A DNA stretch of 64,000 bases from Alphaproteobacteria bacterium (GTDB taxonomy: Bacteria; Pseudomonadota; Alphaproteobacteria; Reyranellales; Reyranellaceae): NCBI GenBank assembly GCA_017308235.1, contig JAFKFL010000014.1:62001-126000 (forward strand). Direction: 5' to 3'. Shown in pieces: positions 32,940-41,446 of the stretch (position 1 is its first letter; each line of letters begins with the position of its first letter). The position numbers were made by a program, and so were the translations under genes. The notes below the pieces were generated by a model, which saw only the letters and a list, made by a program, of their open reading frames with translations, was not told the origin of the DNA and ran no database searches.

Positions 32940-34427
32940 ATGGGCATGTCCGGTGTGGTCTCCCACATGGATGTGGAACGAGTGCCGTCGTCCGGCATGG
33001 CGCGGCCGCGCATCGTGGTCGTTGCCACGGTTCATTGGCCGGTGACAACCCGACTCTGCCTGGAAATGGCGGAGAGCGGGATCGAAGTCAGGGCCCTGGT
33101 GCCCGACGACCATGCGCTCTTCAAGATGTGCGCCGTCACGGTCGATCGTCTCGGCCGCACCCGCAGCGAGGCGCTGCGCACGATCAACCACACCGTGGCG
33201 CGTCATTCGCCCGATCTCCTGATCCCGGCGGACGAGAGCGCGATCGATCTCCTGCGCACGCTCTACGGCCGCGCCCTGCGCGGCCGCGGGACGCGCGCCG
33301 ACCGGATGCGGATGGCGGCACTTATCGAGGCGTCGATGGGGGCGCCGTCGTCCTTCGTCTTCGCGCGCGACAAGAGCCGGTTCATGGCATTGGCCCACGA
33401 GGAAGGGCTTGCGGTGCCGCGCACCGAGATCGTCCGCGACCTCGCTCAACTGCGTGCGAGGCTGGCGACGGCACGCTTCCCCCTGGTCATCAAGCGCGAC
33501 GGAACCTCGGGCGGCGAGGGCGTGCGGGTGGTGGCCGATGCCATCGCCGCGGCGCAGGCCTTTCTTGAGTTTCGTTCGTCCGGCAGCGGCCTCTATGCGG
33601 TACGGCAGGCGATCCGCAAGGTCGATCCCGGTTATCTGCGGCGGCTGTTCGCGCCCGCTCCGGCCATCACGATGCAGGACCATGTCGCCGGCCGGCCCGC
33701 CAACCGCGCCGTCGTGTGCCATCGCGGCCAGGTGCTTGCGGGCCTCAGCGTCGAGGTCCTGCAGACGAGCGAATCGACCGGCCCTGCCACGGTCGTGCGG
33801 GTGATCGATCGGCCCGAGATGACCCACGCCGCGCAGCACATCGTGCGGCGCCTCGGCCTCTCCGGTTTCGTCGGCTTCGACTTCATGCTGGAGACGGCGA
33901 CCGGTCGCCCGTACCTGATCGAGATGAACCAGCGGCCGACGCAGATCTGCCATCTCGCGCCGAACGCCGCATCGGACATGATCGGCGCGCTCACCGGCTG
34001 GCTGCTGACGTCGGCGGCGCGCCGGGCCGCGCCCTACCTCGAGAGGGACACGATCGCACTCTTCCCGCAGGAGAGCTGGCGCGATCCGGCGAGTGCCTTC
34101 CTGAGTTCGGCCTATCACGACGTGCCCTGGCAGGCGCCGGAGTTCATCGACGCCTATCGCGCACCGGTGGCGCCCGAACCGCTCACCTGGGTCCAGGTCG
34201 CGCGGCAGCTCGTTCGCCATCCTCGGCGTTTCCTCGCGCGCCGGGTCGAGGCCGCGGCGCAGTCGATCGGCATGGCGCCGGCCATCAATCCGCTCAGCAA
34301 TTCGCGAGACGATTCTCTCAGTGATTCATCGCGGGATCCTGCCCTCGATCCGTCGCGTGCCGCGGCGGCTCCCGCATCGCCCGATTATTCCGGAACGATT
34401 GGTGGAAAGGATATTCTCCATGTCTGA
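32940..34427 (+). CDS. ATP-grasp domain protein
   Basis: 495 residues. An N-terminal Rossmann-like part (RPRIVVVATVHWPVTTRLCLEMAESGIEVRALVPDDHAL) is followed by an ATP-grasp core: VPRTEIVRDLAQLRARL, FPLVIKRDGTSGGEGVRVV (phosphate-binding lysine and glycine-rich loop), and GFVGFDFMLETATGRPYLIEMNQRPTQ, where the Glu and Asn bind magnesium. Such enzymes ligate a carboxylate to an amine via an acyl phosphate. The last 60 residues are Ser/Asp-rich and disordered. The start is one of several ATGs (32940, 32946, 32967). Its end overlaps the flavoprotein gene, so the two are coupled. Confidence 0.85.
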   Translation: MGMSGVVSHMDVERVPSSGMARPRIVVVATVHWPVTTRLCLEMAESGIEVRALVPDDHALFKMCAVTVDRLGRTRSEALRTINHTVARHSPDLLIPADESAIDLLRTLYGRALRGRGTRADRMRMAALIEASMGAPSSFVFARDKSRFMALAHEEGLAVPRTEIVRDLAQLRARLATARFPLVIKRDGTSGGEGVRVVADAIAAAQAFLEFRSSGSGLYAVRQAIRKVDPGYLRRLFAPAPAITMQDHVAGRPANRAVVCHRGQVLAGLSVEVLQTSESTGPATVVRVIDRPEMTHAAQHIVRRLGLSGFVGFDFMLETATGRPYLIEMNQRPTQICHLAPNAASDMIGALTGWLLTSAARRAAPYLERDTIALFPQESWRDPASAFLSSAYHDVPWQAPEFIDAYRAPVAPEPLTWVQVARQLVRHPRRFLARRVEAAAQSIGMAPAINPLSNSRDDSLSDSSRDPALDPSRAAAAPASPDYSGTIGGKDILHV

Positions 34428-35706
34428 CCGCACGGACGTGGCCATTATTGGCGCTGGCCCCTACGGCTTGTCGATCGCCGCTCACCTTGCGAGCCGCGGT
34501 GTGGCGTTCCGGATCTTCGGCAAGCCGATGGAAAGCTGGCTGACGCAGATGCCGCGCGACATGCTGCTGAAGTCCGAGGGATTCGCGTCGAGCCTGTCCG
34601 ACCGCGCCGGCAAGCTCACGCTCAAGAGCTACTGCCGGGAGAGGGGGCTGCCCTACGCCGACATGGGGCTGCCGGTGCCGCTCGAGCGCTTCGCCGCCTA
34701 CGGTCTTGCCTTCCAGCAGCGCGCCGTGCCGACGCTCGAGCAGGCGCTGGTCACTGGCCTGAAAAAGACTCCGCAGGGCTTCGCGCTGCAGCTCGACAAC
34801 GGCGAGCGGCTCGAAGCGCGGCGGGTCGTCATGGCGGTCGGCATCACGCACTTCGCGCATATGCCTGATTTGCTCGCGCAGCTGCCGCGCGAACGTGCCA
34901 CGCACAGCTCCCAGCACACCGAGTACAGCCGCTTCAAGGGCAAGGAAGTCGTCGTGCTGGGCGCGGGCTCGTCGGCGGTCGATGTCGCGGCGCTCCTGCA
35001 CGAGGCGGGCGCCCGCGTGAAGGTCGCCGCGCGACGGACCGAGATCGAGGTCCACAGCAAGATGCAGTTGCCGCGGCCGTGGTCGGACAAGCTGCGCCAG
35101 CCGATGTCTGGCATTGGCCCGTCGTGGCGGTCGTGGTGCTTCACCCATCTGCCCGGCATCTTCCATCACATGCCCGAGGCGCGGCGGCTCCGGTGGACGC
35201 GGGTCCATCTCGGGCCGGCCGGCGGATGGTTCATGGCCGAACGGTTCGGCCGCGTGGCGCGCCTGCTCGGCCACACGCTGATCGACGCCCAGGTGGTGGG
35301 TGACGAGAGTGGCGGCGACAAGAACAGGGTGAGGCTCGAGTTCGCGTCCCTCGACGGCAGCCATCCGGTGGTCGAGGCCGATCATGTCATCGCCGCTACC
35401 GGCTATCAGCCGAAGTTGAAGCGGCTCACCTTCATCGATCCGGCGCTGGCCCAGTCCATCGCCACGGTGAACGACACGGTGATCCTCTCGTCCAATTTCC
35501 AGGCGAGCGTCGCCGGCCTCTATTTCGTGGGACCGGCCGCGGCCAACAGCTTCGGTCCGCTGATGCGCTTTGCGGTTGGCGCCGGGTTCGTGGCGCGGCG
35601 GCTGTCGCGCCATCTCGCGGCGACGGCGCGCAAGACGGATGCCGCCGTCGAGACCGGTCGCGCCGACGTGTCGCCGGGCCTCTCGTCGACGGTCGGTGCG
35701 AAGTGA
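34420..35706 (+). CDS. FAD/NAD(P)-binding oxidoreductase
   Basis: 428 residues. FAD site VAIIGAGPYGLSIAAHLASRGV (residues 7-28), a second dinucleotide site EVVVLGAGSSAVDVAALLHEAGA (about 177-199), and the ATGY motif (HVIAATGYQPKLKRL). This two-Rossmann layout is that of flavin monooxygenases and SidA/PvdA-like N-hydroxylases rather than of disulfide reductases, since no CxxC redox pair is present. The ATG at 34420 overlaps the ATP-grasp gene by 8 bases, with AAGGATATTCTCC before it. It likely oxidises the ATP-grasp product or its precursor. Confidence 0.85.
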   Translation: MSDRTDVAIIGAGPYGLSIAAHLASRGVAFRIFGKPMESWLTQMPRDMLLKSEGFASSLSDRAGKLTLKSYCRERGLPYADMGLPVPLERFAAYGLAFQQRAVPTLEQALVTGLKKTPQGFALQLDNGERLEARRVVMAVGITHFAHMPDLLAQLPRERATHSSQHTEYSRFKGKEVVVLGAGSSAVDVAALLHEAGARVKVAARRTEIEVHSKMQLPRPWSDKLRQPMSGIGPSWRSWCFTHLPGIFHHMPEARRLRWTRVHLGPAGGWFMAERFGRVARLLGHTLIDAQVVGDESGGDKNRVRLEFASLDGSHPVVEADHVIAATGYQPKLKRLTFIDPALAQSIATVNDTVILSSNFQASVAGLYFVGPAAANSFGPLMRFAVGAGFVARRLSRHLAATARKTDAAVETGRADVSPGLSSTVGAK

Positions 35707-35751
35707 TCATGAGGGGCGAGGTGTAGGCACGACGGGCGCGGGAGATCGCAG

Positions 35752-36591
35752 ATGGCTGCTGCCGACACGACCGCGGGAAGCCGGAATGGATTGCGCGCGC
35801 TGTTTCCGCGGTCGCTGCGGAACTGGCGCGAGCAACGCTTCTTCGGCCGCTACGGGGAGATCGAGCTGCATCTCCTCAAGTTCCTCTGCCGGCGCGACGC
35901 CGATGCGATCGATGTCGGGGCCGACACCGGCACCTATGTGCATTACATGCTGCCGCATGCCCGGCACGTCATCGCCTACGAGCCGCTGCCCGAGTCGGCG
36001 GCGGCGTTGGAGGCGAAATTCCCTCGCGGCGTCGAGATCGAGGCGATAGCGCTGTCGGACCGCAAGGGGACGGCCGAGCTGCGCGTGCCGGTGATCGGCG
36101 GCATTCCGATCATGGGCTGCGCGACCTTCTCGCCGCGGGTGGCGGCGCTTTATTCGACCTGCAAGACGGTCCGGGTGCTAACCGACCGGCTCGACAACCT
36201 CTATCAAGGCCGCGTCGGGCTTTTGAAAATCCAGGCCGAGGGCCATGAGCAGGCCGTGCTCGAGGGCGCGATCGAGACCCTGCGCCGCAGCCGGCCACGG
36301 CTGGTGATCAAGATCGACGAGCGCCTCGCGCCCGGCAGCGTCGAGCGCACGCGCGCCTTCTTCGCAGGCCTGAACTACACCGGCCATTTCGTGCACAATA
36401 ATGTCCTGAAGCCGCTCGAGCGCTTCTCGGTGCGGCATATGCAATTTGCCGGCAACCTCCCCGACCTCGCGGCGCCGCTCGCCGCGCGCGAGCGCTTCGG
36501 CCGCTATATCTGCAACTTCCTCTTCCTGCCCGCCGAGGAGCCAACCGCGACGCTGCGCCAGATCGTGGCGCAGCTCGAGAAGCGCCGCTGA
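35752..36591 (+). CDS. FkbM-family methyltransferase
   Basis: 279 residues. The FkbM pattern is clear: DAIDVGADTGTYVHYML as the SAM-binding loop, VIAYEPLPESAAALEAKFP, VEIEAIALSDRKGTAELRVP, and the typical RLDNLYQGRVGLLKIQAEGHEQAVLEGAIETLRRSRPRLVIKI. These enzymes O-methylate sugars, polyketides or other secondary metabolites. It is 45 bases behind the flavoprotein gene in the same direction, completing a three-gene cluster. Confidence 0.85.
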   Translation: MAAADTTAGSRNGLRALFPRSLRNWREQRFFGRYGEIELHLLKFLCRRDADAIDVGADTGTYVHYMLPHARHVIAYEPLPESAAALEAKFPRGVEIEAIALSDRKGTAELRVPVIGGIPIMGCATFSPRVAALYSTCKTVRVLTDRLDNLYQGRVGLLKIQAEGHEQAVLEGAIETLRRSRPRLVIKIDERLAPGSVERTRAFFAGLNYTGHFVHNNVLKPLERFSVRHMQFAGNLPDLAAPLAARERFGRYICNFLFLPAEEPTATLRQIVAQLEKRR

Positions 36592-36665
36592 CTGTTCAGG
36601 GTCAGAACCCAATAAGGCGTGTGCGCCTTGCGACCCTAAGTGGTCTCGCTCACAGGCCCTTGGCC

Positions 36666-37610
36666 CTACCGTTTCCTTTTCGCGAGTGTCTTCGCGTCTT
36701 CGCGAGCGCAGTTGATGAAAAGCTGGGCGACGGGGCTGAGCCGGCGGTTCTTCAGGGTAACGATGACGTTTTGCACGTGGGCTCCGGGCAGCTCGACGCC
36801 CAGGACCTTGATCTCGGAGCGCGTCGTCGGAAACTTCAATATCGAAGCCGGGAAAATCGTGACAAAGCGCCCGGTCGCCAAGAGACTGATCCGCACCTCG
36901 GGGGAATCCGCCACCACGGTCGTGCGGGGATAATCGAGTCCGCTGGCGCGAAAGGCTTCCGTTGCGATCGACGCAATCACGCTTCCCGGCGGTGGCAGCG
37001 TCCACGATTCGCCCGCCAGTTCGGCAAGGTCGATCCTGCGCCGCCGCGCCCACCGATTTTGTGCGCCTACTGCAACGACATATGAGTCACCGAAGAGAAA
37101 TTCGAAATCCAGCCGTTCGTCTGCGGTGGGCTCAAATCTTCGCACGATCAAGAGATCGACGTTACGCTCACCGAGTTCGCGGCGCAGTCGATCCACATAG
37201 GCGGTCACGAGATGAAATACCATGCGCGGATAGCGCTGGGAGAGCCGATCGACGACGGCAGATACAAAGCTCGCGGCGAGAATGGGGGTGCATCCGATCC
37301 GCACTTCTCCGGCCGTAGGGTCGGCGAGAAACTCGATGTTCTTCGCCGCCTGGCGCAGGTCATCGAATGCGGCCACGCCACCATCGAGCAAGGCGCGACC
37401 GGACTCGGTCGGCGTGACGCCCTGGGGGGTGCGCTCGAGCAGCCGCACGCCAACGAAACGTTCCAATTCCGCGATTGATCTCGAAATGGCGGGTTGGGTT
37501 GTGTTGAGGAGCACCGCCGCCTTGCTCATGCTGCCGGCCTGCGCGACAGCCATCAGGACATGAAGGTCGTGCAGCTTGATCCGGAGTCCGATGCGATCGT
37601 TCAACTGCAT
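36666..37610 (-). CDS. LysR-family transcriptional regulator
   Basis: 314 residues. The N-terminal winged helix-turn-helix is standard: LHDLHVLMAVAQAGSMSKAAVLLNTTQPAISRSIAELERFVGVRLLERTPQGVTPTESGRALL. The rest is the two-lobed effector domain (EVRIGCTPILAASFVSAVVDRLSQRYPRMVFHLV). The ATG at 37610 opens the domain; a longer upstream frame has no family match. It is divergent from the Bug-type receptor gene (143-base gap), the usual layout for a regulator of such a receptor. Confidence 0.9.
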   Translation of the reverse strand: MQLNDRIGLRIKLHDLHVLMAVAQAGSMSKAAVLLNTTQPAISRSIAELERFVGVRLLERTPQGVTPTESGRALLDGGVAAFDDLRQAAKNIEFLADPTAGEVRIGCTPILAASFVSAVVDRLSQRYPRMVFHLVTAYVDRLRRELGERNVDLLIVRRFEPTADERLDFEFLFGDSYVVAVGAQNRWARRRRIDLAELAGESWTLPPPGSVIASIATEAFRASGLDYPRTTVVADSPEVRISLLATGRFVTIFPASILKFPTTRSEIKVLGVELPGAHVQNVIVTLKNRRLSPVAQLFINCAREDAKTLAKRKR

Positions 37611-37753
37611 GGCTATTGCAAGATTGATATGGCGATATGGAAATATAGCATTATGCGCGCATAGCGGCCTCCGAGTATTTTTGCCGTCGAGCCTCGAGGA
37701 ATAGCCGGCGACGCAAGACCGTGCGTCTCGCAAGCTCGAACCGAGAGTACGCC

Positions 37754-38731
37754 ATGTACCTTCCGCGCCGTCGATTTCTGCATCTGACAGCGGGTGCTGC
37801 AGCACTTCCTGCCCTCTCGCGCTCCGCCTGGGCGCAGACCTATCCGGCACGGCCGGTGCATATCATCGTGGGCTTTTCGGCCGGCGGCCCGAACGACATC
37901 CTCGCGCGCCTGATCGGGGAATGGTTGTCGAAGCGGTTTGGCCAGCCCTTCGTCATCGAGAACCGGCCGGGCGCCGGCAGCAACCTCGCCACCGAGGCGG
38001 TCGTGCGCGCGCCCTCGGACGGTTACACGCTCCTCCTGGTTGGTTCACCGAACGCGATCAATGCGACGCTGTACGACAAACTCGATTTCAATTTCATCCA
38101 CGACATCGCACCGGTCGCGAGCTTTATCCGCGGTGCCCTTGTCATGGTCGTACATCCATCGGTTCCGGCCCGGACGGTTCCGGAGTTCGTCGCCTATGCA
38201 AAGGCGAATCCGGGCAAGCTCTCCTATGGTTCAGGCGGGATTGGCGGGATCACCCATGTCACCGCCGAACTGTTCAAGATGATGGCCGGCGTCGACATGG
38301 CGCACGTACCCTATCGCGGCGTGGCACTCGCGCTGACCGATCTGCTCGGCGGGCAGGTGCAGGTTCTCTTCGCCAACCCGGCCCTGTTGGTTCCCCACAT
38401 CAGAGCCGGCAAGCTGCGGGCTCTCGCAATAACCGCCGCAACACGCCTGGAGGCGCTGCCGGATGTCCCGACTGTCGGCGAGTTTGTCCCGGGCTACGAG
38501 GCGAGTTCCTTCTTTGGCGTCGGCGCGCCCAGGAAGACGCCGGCCGAGATTGTCGACAAGTTAAACAAGGAGATTGGTGCTGGCCTTGCCGATCCCAGGA
38601 TCAAGGCGCGGCTTGCCAAGCTGGACGGCACGGTGCTCGGCGGCTCGCCTGCCGATTTCGGAAAGCTCATCGCCGAGGAAACCGAGAAGTGGGGCAAGGT
38701 GATTCGGGCCGCCAGCGTCAAGCCGGAGTAG
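37754..38731 (+). CDS. Bug/TctC-family tripartite transporter receptor
   Basis: 325 residues. A Tat-like leader (YLPRRRFLHLTAGAAALPALSRSAWAQ), then the Bug fold: YPARPVHIIVGFSAGGPNDILARLIGEWLSKRFGQPFVIENRPGAGSNLATEAVVRAPSDGYTLL, and later GGITHVTAELFKMMAGVDMAHVPYRG and PDVPTVGEFVPGYE. These periplasmic proteins bind carboxylates and related solutes, mostly without their own membrane subunits, as here. Expression is probably set by the divergent LysR. Confidence 0.9.
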   Translation: MYLPRRRFLHLTAGAAALPALSRSAWAQTYPARPVHIIVGFSAGGPNDILARLIGEWLSKRFGQPFVIENRPGAGSNLATEAVVRAPSDGYTLLLVGSPNAINATLYDKLDFNFIHDIAPVASFIRGALVMVVHPSVPARTVPEFVAYAKANPGKLSYGSGGIGGITHVTAELFKMMAGVDMAHVPYRGVALALTDLLGGQVQVLFANPALLVPHIRAGKLRALAITAATRLEALPDVPTVGEFVPGYEASSFFGVGAPRKTPAEIVDKLNKEIGAGLADPRIKARLAKLDGTVLGGSPADFGKLIAEETEKWGKVIRAASVKPE

Positions 38732-38804
38732 GCGGGCACACTTTGTCGGGTTTTGCCCCCGGGTTATCCGCGCTTATATGAAGCGCCGCTGACGCGCGTC
38801 GACT

Positions 38805-39083
38805 CTATCGGACGCGCACCTCGACCCGTTTGCCGGCGCGATGCAGCAGGCTCACGAGCCTGTCCGCACTGAATCGGTCTGCCTTGCGGTGCATGACCTC
38901 GGAGATTCGCGTGCGGGGCACTCCCAGCGCGTCCGCCAGTGCCTGTTGCTTCTGGCCGCGCTTGCGCAGTTCCTTCTCCAGGGCAATGAGCAGGGTTTCG
39001 CGCACGAGCATGGCGGCGGCCTCGTCAGGCGGGAAGCCGAGGTCCTCGAACACATTGCCGCTGCTGACCGTCATTTTATCCAT
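38805..39083 (-). CDS. XRE-type antitoxin of a HigBA-like module
   Basis: 92 residues: VFEDLGFPPDEAAAMLVRETLLIALEKELRKRGQKQQALADALGVPRTRISEVMHRKADRFSADRLVSLLHRAGKRVEVRV. The helix-turn-helix spans about residues 45-70 (QQALADALGVPRTRISEVM). This is the shape of XRE antitoxins paired with Gp49/HigB-type toxins. GGAGGTTGAG precedes the ATG, within the last codons of the toxin gene, so translation is coupled. It probably binds the palindrome at 39407-39445. Confidence 0.85.
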   Translation of the reverse strand: MDKMTVSSGNVFEDLGFPPDEAAAMLVRETLLIALEKELRKRGQKQQALADALGVPRTRISEVMHRKADRFSADRLVSLLHRAGKRVEVRVR

Positions 39084-39084
39084 C

Positions 39085-39399
39085 TCAACCTCCGATCTGT
39101 CTGAACCGCTGCTGTCCAAGGGCGATGTCTCGCGGACTGGTCCTCTGCGTCTTCTTTTGGAAGGCATGGAGGATGTAGATCGCGTTGCCGACATGGGTGA
39201 CGTAGAAGGCCCGGAATTGACCTCCGGCGCGGACGCGGACCTCGCGCACCCCCACGCCGACAGCCTTCATAGGTTTCCAGTCGTCCGGTTCCAGCCCATG
39301 TTGCAGGCGCAGGATTTGCCGCCCCATGAGCCGCCGGGCCGCCTCGGGAAAGCCTCGGAGATCGTCGCGGCTGCTGCCCATGAAGATAACCGTCTGCAT
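39085..39399 (-). CDS. HigB/Gp49-like toxin
   Basis: 104 residues: VIFMGSSRDDLRGFPEAARRLMGRQILRLQHGLEPDDWKPMKAVGVGVREVRVRAGGQFRAFYVTHVGNAIYILHAFQKKTQRTSPRDIALGQQRFRQI. This is the phage-derived Gp49/RelE-fold family, ribosome-dependent mRNA interferases. The conserved REVRVRxxGQFRAFYV and HAFQKKTxxTSxxDIxLGxxR segments are intact, so it should be active. The toxin gene comes first, the HigBA order. The ATG at 39399 lies 8 bases from an inverted repeat. Confidence 0.85.
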   Translation of the reverse strand: MQTVIFMGSSRDDLRGFPEAARRLMGRQILRLQHGLEPDDWKPMKAVGVGVREVRVRAGGQFRAFYVTHVGNAIYILHAFQKKTQRTSPRDIALGQQRFRQIGG

Positions 39400-39406
39400 G
39401 GGAGAA

Positions 39407-39445
39407 TGTACAAAATCTGCGACATTATGTCGACGATTTTGTACA
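39407..39445. promoter_or_regulatory. operator of the toxin-antitoxin operon
   Basis: TGTACAAAATC (39407-39417) and GATTTTGTACA (39435-39445) are a perfect 11-base inverted repeat with a 17-base spacer, directly upstream of the toxin ATG. It is the expected autorepression site for the XRE antitoxin or the toxin-antitoxin complex. Confidence 0.8.
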
Positions 39446-39620
39446 TCTACAACCCTCTCGGACCGTCGTCTGACGCCCCAAATCGAGGTTGATGGCTCGC
39501 GCATATATGTTGCGGGCCAGCGCCAAAATGTTGCAAGATATTGCGGGTCCCTGGTTTGAACCTCTTGCCGAAGGGCGGGTGGCGGACTAGCTAGGAGTCG
39601 TGAGGACAGCGGCAGAAACC

Positions 39621-40136
39621 ATGTCGAAGCAATGCTTCTGTGAGGCAGAGCCCTGCCACGCCGGCAAGGCAACGATCGAGGCGTTCGCCGCGGATTTCGC
39701 GAAGAAGATGGGCTATCAGGCCGGCGGCGAGCTGGAGATGGTTGTCGAGCAGATGGGCGGCAAGATCGTCTATCAGACCTTCGCCGACCTCAGCCGATCA
39801 CTCGATGCCTCGATCCGCGTGATGGGCAGCGGCAATTTCGAGATCTACCTGCCCGACTATACCAACGCCGAACGCGATCGCTTTTCGATCGCGCACGAGA
39901 TCGGCCACTACATTCTCCACTATCCGCTGGCCAACGCGCCGATGGTGGCACGTCGCTTCGGCTCCACGCGCGTTGAATGGGAAGCCAACTGGTTCGCCGC
40001 CGGCTTCCTGATGCCGGAGGCCGCGTTCCGCAAGCAGTTCGCGCGCCATCCGAAGAACATCGCAGGCGTCGCCCGGCACTTCCGGGTTTCGACCGCCGCC
40101 GCGACGGCAAGGGCGAAAGCGCTCGGCCTCCTCTGA
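39621..40136 (+). CDS. ImmA/IrrE-family metallopeptidase
   Basis: 171 residues with a zinc-protease core: RFSIAHEIGHYILH (H92, E93, H96) and the family signature VEWEANWFAAGFLMP, where E121 supplies the third ligand. An N-terminal segment has Cys at 5, 7 and 12 (MSKQCFCEAEPCH). ImmA-type enzymes cleave regulators such as phage repressors; there is no fused helix-turn-helix here. The start at 39621 is an ATG; a GTG at 39600 is possible. The gene ends 10 bases before the cyclase-like gene, which implies an operon and a shared job. Confidence 0.85.
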   Translation: MSKQCFCEAEPCHAGKATIEAFAADFAKKMGYQAGGELEMVVEQMGGKIVYQTFADLSRSLDASIRVMGSGNFEIYLPDYTNAERDRFSIAHEIGHYILHYPLANAPMVARRFGSTRVEWEANWFAAGFLMPEAAFRKQFARHPKNIAGVARHFRVSTAAATARAKALGLL

Positions 40137-40146
40137 GCCGCCGGTC

Positions 40147-41388
40147 GTGGCGAGGAGCAAGCGCGCCACTATCGAGGTGCAGTCGCGACTGAGGATGTTC
40201 CTCAGCCTCGATGTCGTGGGATCCACCGAATTCAAGCAGGCCAAGCGCGGCGCCGATTCGGCCGAGGCCGCTGACTCGTGGGTCGAGCCATTCCTGTCGT
40301 TCTACCAGATCGCCGTGCAGCAGATGGCGGCGCAGTGGACGGCGGTGCGCGATGCCATCGCTGCGATCGATCCGGGCAAGGGCAATCCCGGCCGCGGCGA
40401 TTCCGGCAAGCGCGATTCCGGGAAGGGTGATGGCCGCTTCGAGTTCGGCGACAGCCCGACCTTCTGGAAAGGCGTGGGCGACGAGGTCCTGTTCACCAAG
40501 GTGGTGCGCTCGCCGCTCGATGCGATGGCGGCGGTCCATGCGCTTCTCGCGCTGATGAACGAGCAGCGCCGGCAGTTCGCGGCCAAGCCACAATGGCAGA
40601 GGCTGAACGTCAAGGGCACGGCCTGGCTCGCAGGCTTTCCCATCAACAACGCCGAGGTCATCCTGCCGGTGCGCGCCGGCCGGCCGGCGGCGGGCCTGCC
40701 CGACGATCCGGTGGCGGAGAACTATCGTCTGCTCGCGCTGCGTGAGCGCTCGCCGGCGACGAGCTCGGCGTATCATGCCGACTATATCGGCCCGTCGGTC
40801 GATCTCGGCTTCCGGTTGCGCGAGCTCGCCGATCCGCGGCGGCTGGTCATCTCCGCCGACCTCGCGTGGCTGCTCTGCCATGCCCATCGCGGCTGCGGCG
40901 AGCGCGAGCGTTCGGCCTGCGTCTATCTCAACATGCCGACTGTCGGCTACGAAGGCCGCACGAGCCTGCGCGGCATCCTGGGCGGCGATCCCTATCCGCT
41001 GATGTGGATCGAGTCGGATCCGACCAATCCATTGAACAACGCCGAGGACAAGCTTCTGCACCGGGCGCTCGGCAAGGGGAGGGCGAAGCAGCACATGGCT
41101 TCGCTGTGGGGCTTCTGCAATGCGTTCCTCACCGGCGATTCGCCATTGCGCATGCGGCCCTACATTCCCGGCTGCCGCGTCGCGGGCCTCGGCGAGATGT
41201 CGGCGGACCACCGCCTGCGGCTGGCCGCGATCCAGGAGCTGGTGACCGGCCGGACCGAACAGTTCAACAGCCTCGCCCGCAGCGATCGCGAATCGGGCCC
41301 GATCCCGACCGCCGCCCAAAACTTCGCCCGCGGCATCCTGAGCGGCATCGAACCAAGGCGACGCGGCCGGCGAAGGCGCAAACGCTAG
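40147..41388 (+). CDS. divergent class III nucleotide-cyclase-like protein
   Basis: 413 residues from a GTG start. MFLSLDVVGSTEFK (D22) and FWKGVGDEVLFTKVV (D112) correspond to the two metal-binding motifs of class III cyclases, and RDLAWLLCHAHRG-type helices follow. Between the motifs is a low-complexity insert (GKGNPGRGDSGKRDSGKGDGR) made of near-identical 15-base units. The C-terminus is basic (RRRGRRRRKR). I recognise no close family; the motif layout resembles stand-alone cyclases, including those of cyclic-pyrimidine antiphage signalling, but no effector gene is adjacent. Coupled to an ImmA-like protease. Catalytic activity is unproven. Confidence 0.6.
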   Translation: MARSKRATIEVQSRLRMFLSLDVVGSTEFKQAKRGADSAEAADSWVEPFLSFYQIAVQQMAAQWTAVRDAIAAIDPGKGNPGRGDSGKRDSGKGDGRFEFGDSPTFWKGVGDEVLFTKVVRSPLDAMAAVHALLALMNEQRRQFAAKPQWQRLNVKGTAWLAGFPINNAEVILPVRAGRPAAGLPDDPVAENYRLLALRERSPATSSAYHADYIGPSVDLGFRLRELADPRRLVISADLAWLLCHAHRGCGERERSACVYLNMPTVGYEGRTSLRGILGGDPYPLMWIESDPTNPLNNAEDKLLHRALGKGRAKQHMASLWGFCNAFLTGDSPLRMRPYIPGCRVAGLGEMSADHRLRLAAIQELVTGRTEQFNSLARSDRESGPIPTAAQNFARGILSGIEPRRRGRRRRKR

Positions 41389-41446
41389 CGCTCTTCCGGA
41401 CCGCGAGCTTCCAGCTCGCCCATGCGACACATATAGGCGCGAAGTC

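Noticed and set aside
40147..41388. Reading the GDE string as a GGDEF diguanylate cyclase
   Set aside because: Only GVGDEVLF is present, without the GG(D/E)EF loop or the upstream half-site; the pairing with LDVVGST at the proper distance fits a class III cyclase better.
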